A stretch of 54,645 nucleotides of DNA from Steroidobacteraceae bacterium (GTDB lineage Bacteria; Pseudomonadota; Gammaproteobacteria; Steroidobacterales; Steroidobacteraceae): NCBI GenBank assembly GCA_025458905.1, contig JALORN010000019.1:1-54645 (forward strand). The letters run 5' to 3'. The notes beneath the pieces are model-generated. The model searched no databases. It was not told the DNA's origin and worked only from the letters and a program-made list of their open reading frames with translations. Made by a program: the position numbers and the translations under genes. This document shows, piece by piece, positions 48,154 through 54,645 of the stretch. Position 1 is the stretch's first letter; each line of letters opens with the position of its first letter.

Positions 48154-51100
48154 GTGCCCGAGGACCACGGCCACGACAGGCGAAACCTGGCACTGGTCGC
48201 GAGCATCGCGCTGGCCGCGGTGCTCGCGCTGGCCGCCGCCTGGATCTCGGCGCTGGCGCGCGTGCCGCAGCAGCGTGCGGCGGTCGAGCGCCTGCTCCGC
48301 GCGCAGACCGGGCTCGACGTCAGCTACGGACGGCTGGTCGTGCGCGTCGGCTTCTACGGCCCCGAGGCGGAGTTCGGCAACATCGAGATGCGCCGGCCGG
48401 GCGTCGCGGCCGGCACGCCGCTGCTGCGGGCGCCGCGGATGGTGGCGAGGTTCGAGAGCTGGCGCCTGCTGCGTGGCGGCCAGCTGCGCCCCGGTCGCGT
48501 GCTGGTGACGGGCGCGGAGATCGACCTGCGCCAGCTCGCCGGCCTGCAGCGCGAGGTCGGTGCCGCCGCTGGCACGGCGGACGATTCGCCGCTCGCCACC
48601 CTCGAGTCGCGCCTGCCGTCGCTGCTCTCGGGCATGCCGGAGGGTAGCCTCGAGTTCGAGGCGGTGACGTTGCTGTGGACCGGCGCGGCCCGCGCCACGG
48701 AGCCGCTGCAGTTGCGCGCGCCGCGCCTCCATGCGAGCCGGCGCGTCGACGGCGCCCAGCTCTCCGGCACGCTGCTGCTCCCGGCACGTTTCGGCCGCAC
48801 GCTGTTCGTCGCGCTGCAACTGCGCGACCCGGACGGTGCCGGCGGCCTCGACGGCCGGCTGCGCGTCTCAGGTCGCGGGCTCGTGCTCGCCAGCTGGCGC
48901 GAGTTCGGCCTGCTGCCGCAGTCGCTGGTGGGGGGAACGGGCGACCTGTCGGTCGCGGTGCAGCTGCGACGCGGGCGCGTGCAGCAGGCCGAGGGTGAGC
49001 TGCGGCTCACCGGCCTCGGCTTCGTCGGCCCGGCACCGATGGTGGCGCGGCGCTTCGGCGTCGCCGCGGCCGACTTCGACTTCGCACGGCTTCCCGATGG
49101 CGCCGAGCGCTGGCGGCTGCGCGACGTCGAACTGCGGCCCGCCGGCGCAGGTGCGGCGCCGTTCGCGGAACGCGGCGCCGTGGAACTCGTGCGCGTCGTG
49201 GGCGGTCGGTCCGGCTCGCTGAGCCTGCGTCGGCTGCCTGTCGAGGCCCTGGCCCTGCTCGCCGCGGCGCCGCCGCGCGACCGGGCGGCGACGCTGCCGT
49301 CGCTGCGCGTGACCGCCGGGGAGATCGTCGAGCTCGAGACGCGCTGGAGCGCCTCTGCCGGCTCCGCAGCGACCCGCGCTCGCCTGCAGGGCCTCGTGCT
49401 CGGCAGCATCGACGGTCGCTGGCACGCCGAGGCGCTGGCGGCCGGGATCGAAGGCGACGGCGCGCACTGGCGCGCGCAGTTCGAGGGACGCGAGGTCGCG
49501 CTGCGCCTGCCGGGCCTCGAGACCGTGGCGCAGCCGGTGCGTGCGACCCTGCGTGGCGACCTCGAGCTCGCGGCGGCCGGAAGCGGCTGGTCGCTGGCGC
49601 TGCCGCAGCTCGAGGCGCGCTTCCGCGACGGTCCCTCGCTGCAGGTGCGTGGCTCGGCCGGCCGCGACCGCGAGGGCCGCGACGCCAGCCGCTTCGAGCT
49701 CATGCTCGCCGAGCCGCTGCCGCGCACGGCGATGGCGCTGCCGGAGGCGCTGCTGCGCGACTCGCTGCCGGCGCAGTTCTGGTCGGCGTTCGCGGCCGGC
49801 CGGCTCGAGTCCGCCCGGCTCGAGCTCGTCGATGCGGTGCCCGGCGCGGCGACGCTCGCGTTGCGTGAGATGGACCTGGCCGCCGACGGGGCGCGGCCGG
49901 CGGCCAGCGGCCTCGCCCTGGATCTCGAATGGGACGGAGCGCGCCTCACGGGCCGCCTCGGCGGCGGCCGCGTCGGCGCGTTGCAGCTCGAGGGGGGGCG
50001 CCTGGACTGGAAGCCCGGGCCCGGCGGCGGCGTGCACCGCGCCACCGGGCTCGACGTCGAGGCGCGCCTCGCGGGCCGGCTCGAGGAGGCCCTGCGCCTG
50101 CTGCCGCGCGATGCCGTGCCGACCGAGCTCGCGACCGGCATCGCCGGCCGGGTCCGGGTCACCGCGCGACTGCGGGCCGTCGGCACCGCACGACGTGCTG
50201 CGCCGCAGCCCGAGTACGCGATAGACGTCGAGGACGGCCGCTGGCAGCCGCTCGCTGCCGCGGCGCCGGTCCTCGCTTTGCAGGGTCGCCTGGCCGCGGA
50301 TGCGGGCGGGCTGCGCAGCGGCCGGCTGGACGGTCGCTGGCTCGGGGGGCCGGTGCAGCTGCGGCTCGGCACCGAGGGTGCGCGCGGCGGGCCACTGTGG
50401 ATCGCGGCAAGTGGCCGCCTCGCGCGCACGGCACTCGAGCGCGAGTGGGCCTGGCTCGGGCTGGTGCCGCCGGAGACGCGCGGCGACCTCGACTGGTCGG
50501 CCGAGTTGCGCCGCGACCGGGACGAGCCGCCGGCGGTGCCAGGCAAGGCACGGCGGCGGAGCGGTGACATCGGTGGCGGCGCCGGTCCCGCCCGCGGCGG
50601 CCGGGCCGGTGACGGCACCGAGCGCGAGGCCGATCCTGCCGCGCCCGAGGCCGCGCCCGAGGCCGCGCCTTGGCGCATGCGCGTCGCGCTCGCCGCTGCG
50701 GCGCGTGCCGACCTGCGCTGGGTACCCGACGGCGCGCCCGGCACCTGGCGCCTCGACCGTGGCGTGGTGCGCCTCGGCGACGGCGAGACACTCGCCGGCA
50801 TCCCGGGCGCGCTGGTGGTCGGCGGTCGCGTCGGACGCATCGACGTCGGGGGCCTCGCAGCTGCGCTGTCGCAGCTCGCGGCGGGTCCGGGCTGGCAGCG
50901 GCCGCTGGTGGGCGAGGTGGAGGTGGCCGACGTGGCGCTCGGCGCGGTATCCCTCGGCGCGGCGCGCCTGCGGCTCGCAGGGTCGCGCGAGAGCACGGCG
51001 GTGGACCTGCAGGGCGAGGCGCTGGCCGGGGAGTTGCGCCAGGCGCACGGCGAGGCGGCGCGACTGCAGCTGCGCTTCGCGCACCTGCGCCTGCCGCCGG

Positions 51101-52152
51101 AGGCGCCACTCGCTGCGCTCGGCGACGCATTCCTGCCGGCACGGACCACGTTCCAGCTGCAGGTCGCGGACCTGCGCCGCGGCGAACGCTCGCTCGGCGA
51201 GCTGGCCGCGACCTTCGAGGCCGATGGCGCCGCGATCGCGACGCGCGACCTGGCGCTGCGCCGCGGGGCGCAGCGCCTGGGCGTGAGCGGCCGGTGCGAG
51301 CGGGCGACCCTGGCCTGCACCGCGGAATTCGCCCTCGCCGACGCCGACCTTGCCGAGTTGCTGCGCGACCTGGGCCATGCTCCGTCGGTGCGCGGCGCCG
51401 AGGTCGAGGCGCTCGGCCGGATCGGCTGGTCGATGCAGCCGGAGGCGGGTTTCGCGGCGACGCTGCAGGGCGAAATGGAGTTCGGCGCACGGCTCGAAGG
51501 GCGCTTGCCGGCCGCCGACTCCACCCCAGGCGCGGCAATCGGTGGCGCCTCCGGCAGCGACTCCGGCAGCGGTCCCGGCGGCGCTCGCGAGGCGTCGGCG
51601 CGGGCGCCGGCCACCTGGCCGCTGCTCGCGCCACTGCTGGCGACCGTCGCCGGGCAACGCGCGGTGCTGGCCGAGCGCGCCGCGGCGGCGATTGCAGCGG
51701 CACCCCCCGGGCGCCCGGGCATGGCGTCGCTGCCGGCCGTGGATGCGTCGAGCCTGGAGCCGGCCCTCGAGATGCAGCGCCTCGACCTGCAGCTCGCGCT
51801 GCGCGACGGGGTCGCGAGCATCGTGCGCTACGAGGCGCTCGGGCGCGAGGCGCGGCTCAGCATCGGCGGCCGCTTCGACTTCCGCCGCGGCGAGCTCGAG
51901 CAGCAGGCCGAGTGGTACTGGATCGCACCGGGCGTCGCCGGGGCGGTCGATCGCCTCGATCCGCGGTCGCCGCTCGCTGCCGGGCTGCGCACCCTGCGCG
52001 AGCTGCTCGGCGCGCGCCGCAGCGACCGCGCGGCAGCGGGCCGCGACGCCACCGACGCGCGCGCGCTCGGCGGCGTCGCCGAGCGCTTCGCACTTTCCGG
52101 ACCGCTGCAGCAGCCGCGGCTGGAACGCAGCGCGCTGCTAGACTCACCCTGA
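48154..52152 (+). CDS. yhdP: YhdP-family AsmA-like envelope protein
   Basis: 1332 residues from GTG 48154 (GAGGAGG upstream). One N-terminal membrane anchor (LALVASIALAAVLALAAAWI), then a very long beta-rich periplasmic chain (DUF3971/AsmA type) with many short amphipathic strands. YhdP, TamB and YdbH form bridges that carry phospholipids to the outer membrane. Residues about 790-835 form a charged, Gly/Pro-rich insert (VPGKARRRSGDIGGG through PEAAPEAAPW), probably a disordered loop. The start sits 40 nt after rng. It shares one base with the next gene (TGATG). Confidence 0.9.
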   Translation: MPEDHGHDRRNLALVASIALAAVLALAAAWISALARVPQQRAAVERLLRAQTGLDVSYGRLVVRVGFYGPEAEFGNIEMRRPGVAAGTPLLRAPRMVARFESWRLLRGGQLRPGRVLVTGAEIDLRQLAGLQREVGAAAGTADDSPLATLESRLPSLLSGMPEGSLEFEAVTLLWTGAARATEPLQLRAPRLHASRRVDGAQLSGTLLLPARFGRTLFVALQLRDPDGAGGLDGRLRVSGRGLVLASWREFGLLPQSLVGGTGDLSVAVQLRRGRVQQAEGELRLTGLGFVGPAPMVARRFGVAAADFDFARLPDGAERWRLRDVELRPAGAGAAPFAERGAVELVRVVGGRSGSLSLRRLPVEALALLAAAPPRDRAATLPSLRVTAGEIVELETRWSASAGSAATRARLQGLVLGSIDGRWHAEALAAGIEGDGAHWRAQFEGREVALRLPGLETVAQPVRATLRGDLELAAAGSGWSLALPQLEARFRDGPSLQVRGSAGRDREGRDASRFELMLAEPLPRTAMALPEALLRDSLPAQFWSAFAAGRLESARLELVDAVPGAATLALREMDLAADGARPAASGLALDLEWDGARLTGRLGGGRVGALQLEGGRLDWKPGPGGGVHRATGLDVEARLAGRLEEALRLLPRDAVPTELATGIAGRVRVTARLRAVGTARRAAPQPEYAIDVEDGRWQPLAAAAPVLALQGRLAADAGGLRSGRLDGRWLGGPVQLRLGTEGARGGPLWIAASGRLARTALEREWAWLGLVPPETRGDLDWSAELRRDRDEPPAVPGKARRRSGDIGGGAGPARGGRAGDGTEREADPAAPEAAPEAAPWRMRVALAAAARADLRWVPDGAPGTWRLDRGVVRLGDGETLAGIPGALVVGGRVGRIDVGGLAAALSQLAAGPGWQRPLVGEVEVADVALGAVSLGAARLRLAGSRESTAVDLQGEALAGELRQAHGEAARLQLRFAHLRLPPEAPLAALGDAFLPARTTFQLQVADLRRGERSLGELAATFEADGAAIATRDLALRRGAQRLGVSGRCERATLACTAEFALADADLAELLRDLGHAPSVRGAEVEALGRIGWSMQPEAGFAATLQGEMEFGARLEGRLPAADSTPGAAIGGASGSDSGSGPGGAREASARAPATWPLLAPLLATVAGQRAVLAERAAAAIAAAPPGRPGMASLPAVDASSLEPALEMQRLDLQLALRDGVASIVRYEALGREARLSIGGRFDFRRGELEQQAEWYWIAPGVAGAVDRLDPRSPLAAGLRTLRELLGARRSDRAAAGRDATDARALGGVAERFALSGPLQQPRLERSALLDSP

Positions 52153-52964
52153 TGATCGTCGCAGCCCTGCAGATGACCTCGGGCGCCGAGGTCGCCGCCA
52201 ACCTCGCCACCGTCGAGCGCCTCGCGGCGGATGCGGTGGCGCGGGGCGCGCGCATTCTGGTGCTGCCGGAGAACTTCGCGTTCATGGGCCTGCGCGATGC
52301 GGACAAGCTCGCGGTCGCCGAGCGCGACGGCGCCGGCCCGATCCAGGACGCACTCGCCGCGCTCGCGCGCCGCCTCGGCGCCTGGATCGTCGGTGGCACG
52401 ATCCCGATGGCCGGGGCCGACGCAGGCCGTGGGCGCGTCGCCGCCGCCTGCCTGGTGTTCGATGCCGCGGGCGAGCGTGTCGCGCGCTACGACAAGATCC
52501 ACCTGTTCGACGTCGACATCCCGGCGCGCCAGGAGAGCTATCGCGAATCGGCCTTCGTCGCGCCGGGCGACGTGCCGCGCGTGCTCGACACGCCTGCCGG
52601 CCGGCTCGGGCTCGCGGTCTGCTACGACGTGCGCTTTCCGGAACTGTTCCGCGAGCTGGCGCTCCGCGGCGCCCAGTGGTTCGTCGTGCCGTCGGCCTTC
52701 ACGGTGCCGACGGGCCGGGCCCACTGGGAGACCCTGTTGCGCGCCCGCGCTATCGAGAACCTGGCGTTCGTGGTCGCCGCGGCCCAGTGGGGCACGCACC
52801 AGAACGGGCGTGAGACCTGGGGCGACAGCTTGCTGGTCGACCACTGGGGGACGGTGCTCGCCCGGCTGCCGGCCGGCGAGGGCGTAGCCTGCGCCGACCT
52901 CGACCTCGCGGCACAGGCCGAGGCCCGCACCCGTTTCCCGGCGCTGGCGCACCGGCGCCTGTGA
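52152..52964 (+). CDS. Carbon-nitrogen hydrolase (Nit / deaminated glutathione amidase-like)
   Basis: 270 residues. The nitrilase triad is E40 (VLPENFAF), K115 (YDKIHLFDVDIP) and C157 (AVCYDVRFPELF). Family members beside yhdP and tldD (YbeM/Nit1-like) clear deaminated glutathione, a metabolite-repair task. WGDSLLVDHWGTVLARLPAG near the C-terminus fits. Coupled to yhdP by a 1-nt overlap. Confidence 0.92.
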   Translation: MIVAALQMTSGAEVAANLATVERLAADAVARGARILVLPENFAFMGLRDADKLAVAERDGAGPIQDALAALARRLGAWIVGGTIPMAGADAGRGRVAAACLVFDAAGERVARYDKIHLFDVDIPARQESYRESAFVAPGDVPRVLDTPAGRLGLAVCYDVRFPELFRELALRGAQWFVVPSAFTVPTGRAHWETLLRARAIENLAFVVAAAQWGTHQNGRETWGDSLLVDHWGTVLARLPAGEGVACADLDLAAQAEARTRFPALAHRRL

Positions 52965-53087
52965 GCCCGCCCGGCGGGCCGTCGCCCGATCGGCGACAAT
53001 GACGGCCGGCCCCATTGATCGCGCCCGGGTCGCCACCATGCTGGCAGCGACGGGCGCGCGATCCAGGACGTACCCGAGGATTCAAGG

Positions 53088-54548
53088 ATGAATGCAAGCC
53101 TGCCTGCGACCGATGCCCTGGCACTCGCCCGCGACCTGATCCTGCGCCCCGCCGGCCTCGACGAGGGCCGCATCGACGGTGCGCTTTCGACGGTGCTCGG
53201 CGCCGCCGTCGATGCCGCCGACATCTACTTCCAGCTGGCGCGCGACGAGTCCTGGGCGCTCGAGGACGGCATCGTCAAGGAGGGCAGCGCCAGCATCGAG
53301 CAGGGCGTCGGCGTGCGTGCCCTCGCCGGGGAGAAGACCGGCTTCGCCTATTCCGACGAGATCGTGCTGCCGGCGCTCGAGGAGGCGGCGCGCGCCGCGC
53401 GCGCGATCGCCTCCAGCGGGGCGAGCGGCCGCGTGCCGGCGCTCGCGCCAGCGACCGGCCATAGCCTCTACCTGCCTATCGACCCGGTCGGCTCGCTCTC
53501 GGACGACGACAAGGTCGCGTGGCTGGAGCGCGTCGACCGAGAGACGCGGCGCATCGACCCGCGCATCGTGCAGGTCATGGCCTCGGTGTCGTCGTCCTTC
53601 GAGGTGGTGCTGGTCGCGCGCAGCGACGGCCGCCTCGCTGCCGACGTGCGCCCGCTGGTGCGCTTCAACGTGTCGGTGATCGCCGAGCAGGACGGCCGCC
53701 GCGAGGCCGGCTACTCGGGCATGGGCGGACGCATCTCGCTCGCCGAGCTGGTCGCTGGCGAGCGGCCGCTCGCGCTCGGCCGCGAGGCCGCGCGCCAGGC
53801 GCTGGTGAACCTCGGCGCGGTGCCCGCGCCCGCCGGGGCGATGACCGTCGTGCTCGGGCCGGGCTGGCCCGGCATCCTGCTGCACGAGGCGATCGGCCAT
53901 GGTCTCGAGGGCGACTTCAACCGCAAGGGTACGTCTGCATTCAGCGGCCGCGTCGGCGAGCGCGTCGCCGCCGAGGGCGTCACCGTGGTCGACGACGGCA
54001 CGCTGTCCGCGCGCCGCGGCTCGCTGAACGTCGACGACGAGGGCACGCCCACAGAGTGCACGACGCTGATCGAGGACGGCATCCTCAAGGGCTACCTGCA
54101 GGACAGCCTCAACGCACGCCTGATGGGCACGCGCTCCACCGGCAACGGCCGCCGCGAGTCGTTCGCCCACATGACGCTGCCGCGGATGACCAACACCTAC
54201 ATGCGGCCCGGCCGGCACGACCCGGGCGAGATCCTCGCCTCGGTCGAGCGCGGCATCTACGCCGTCAACTTCGGCGGCGGCCAGGTCGACATCACCTCGG
54301 GTAAGTTCGTGTTCTCGGCGGCCGAGGCCTACCTGATCGAGAACGGCAAGGTGGGCGCCCCGATCAAGGGCGCGACCCTGATCGGCAACGGGCCCGACGT
54401 GCTGACCCGCGTGTCGATGGTCGGCAACGACCTCAAGCTCGACGACGGCATCGGCACCTGTGGCAAGGAAGGCCAGAGCGTGCCGGTCGGCGTCGGCCAG
54501 CCGACGCTGCGGATCGATGGCCTGACCGTCGGCGGCACCGGCGGCTGA
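53088..54548 (+). CDS. tldD: Metalloprotease TldD
   Basis: 486 residues. The zinc motif HEAIGH (266-271, in [18 protein letters not shown]) is the TldD type; [20 protein letters not shown] and [20 protein letters not shown] follow. It pairs with TldE (PmbA), not in the window, to cleave unfolded peptides such as microcin B17 precursor and CcdA. GACAAT at 52995-53000 may be a -10 of its own, and the 123-nt spacer after the nitrilase gene leaves room for a promoter. Confidence 0.96.
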   Translation: MNASLPATDALALARDLILRPAGLDEGRIDGALSTVLGAAVDAADIYFQLARDESWALEDGIVKEGSASIEQGVGVRALAGEKTGFAYSDEIVLPALEEAARAARAIASSGASGRVPALAPATGHSLYLPIDPVGSLSDDDKVAWLERVDRETRRIDPRIVQVMASVSSSFEVVLVARSDGRLAADVRPLVRFNVSVIAEQDGRREAGYSGMGGRISLAELVAGERPLALGREAARQALVNLGAVPAPAGAMTVVLGPGWPGILLHEAIGHGLEGDFNRKGTSAFSGRVGERVAAEGVTVVDDGTLSARRGSLNVDDEGTPTECTTLIEDGILKGYLQDSLNARLMGTRSTGNGRRESFAHMTLPRMTNTYMRPGRHDPGEILASVERGIYAVNFGGGQVDITSGKFVFSAAEAYLIENGKVGAPIKGATLIGNGPDVLTRVSMVGNDLKLDDGIGTCGKEGQSVPVGVGQPTLRIDGLTVGGTGG

Positions 54549-54645
54549 GAAAAAGGGGACGGAAAAAGGGAAAAAGGGAAAAAGGGGACAGATTTATTTT
54601 TGGAAAAAGCAGACCGATTTATTTTTCGCGCGTTCCGAGAGCGGA
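54549..54645 (+). repeat. Purine-rich repeats with GGGGACAGATTTATTTTT units at the window edge
   Basis: Directly after the tldD stop come AAAAAGGGGACGG, AAAAAGGGAAAAAGGG, a full unit AAAAGGGGACAGATTTATTT (from 54580) and a diverged unit AAAAAGCAGACCGATTTATT (from 54604). The same unit builds the palindrome at 37377-37500. All visible copies are in one orientation; a mirrored arm could lie beyond the window. Confidence 0.85.

Noticed and set aside
48354..51821. 1155-codon Ser/Arg/Pro-rich frame opposite yhdP
   Set aside because: Antisense shadow with no recognisable domain.
54549..54645. CRISPR array
   Set aside because: Units are tandem and variable without unique spacers of constant length.

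Overview
The window looks like chromosomal DNA of a high-GC gammaproteobacterium. The housekeeping neighbourhoods (rpsD-rpoA-rplQ; divergent uvrA/ssb; miaB-phoH-ybeY-corC-lnt; leuS-lptE; holA-nadD-rsfS-rlmH; maf-rng-yhdP-nit-tldD) are gammaproteobacterial, and the LPS and lipoprotein genes (lptE, lnt) show a Gram-negative envelope. The high GC content, large TonB receptors with IVVTAQKR-type TonB boxes and oxidoreductase-rich accessory DNA suggest the Steroidobacterales/Nevskiales/Xanthomonadales side of the class. That placement is inference.

Layout. 1-1853: end of the alpha ribosomal operon. rpoA lacks about 83 nt in the alpha-CTD and is frameshifted; rplQ is followed by an intrinsic terminator. 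1978-4914: mscL, pepQ, an alanine-rich lipoprotein and a GNAT enzyme. 4930-9901: two divergent IclR regulators, a Tat-exported flavin amine oxidase, a divergent Tat-exported DUF1838 protein and a lipoprotein. 9976-13599: uvrA and ssb, divergent. 13738-20811: miaB-phoH-ybeY-corC-lnt, tightly overlapped, then a DegQ/MucD-type protease. 20911-23019: a VOC protein and a second exported flavin amine oxidase.

23020-25112 is an obviously foreign or decayed strip of lower GC. It holds the C-terminal stump of an HlyD-type secretion adaptor, a lipoprotein-like gene overlapping it, a small two-helix membrane protein and an IS5-type transposase remnant with two in-frame stops. 25113-31201 is a nutrient module: a TonB-dependent receptor, a bicupin protein and an MFS transporter in one operon, facing an Lrp/AsnC regulator followed by a glyoxalase-like protein.

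31301-34420 is leuS-lptE, but the usual continuation into holA is split by about 8.8 kb. This block carries a HEASH-motif protein of unknown function, a Tat/lipo alpha/beta hydrolase, a HIT protein, prolyl iminopeptidase, a 124-nt near-perfect palindrome that supplies the stop codons of the two genes facing it, and a five-gene operon (ZnuD-like receptor, ZrgA/DUF2796, ABC ATPase, ABC permease, DUF3299). A Zur-box-like sequence lies in front of that operon, which is therefore probably a zinc-starvation uptake system. 43184-54548 returns to housekeeping genes (holA to tldD). The window ends in purine-rich repeats of the same motif that builds the palindrome.

Most attention-worthy: the broken rpoA, the palindromic repeat element, the zinc operon with its operator, the receptor/bicupin/MFS module, and the HlyD stump with its overlapping unknown gene.
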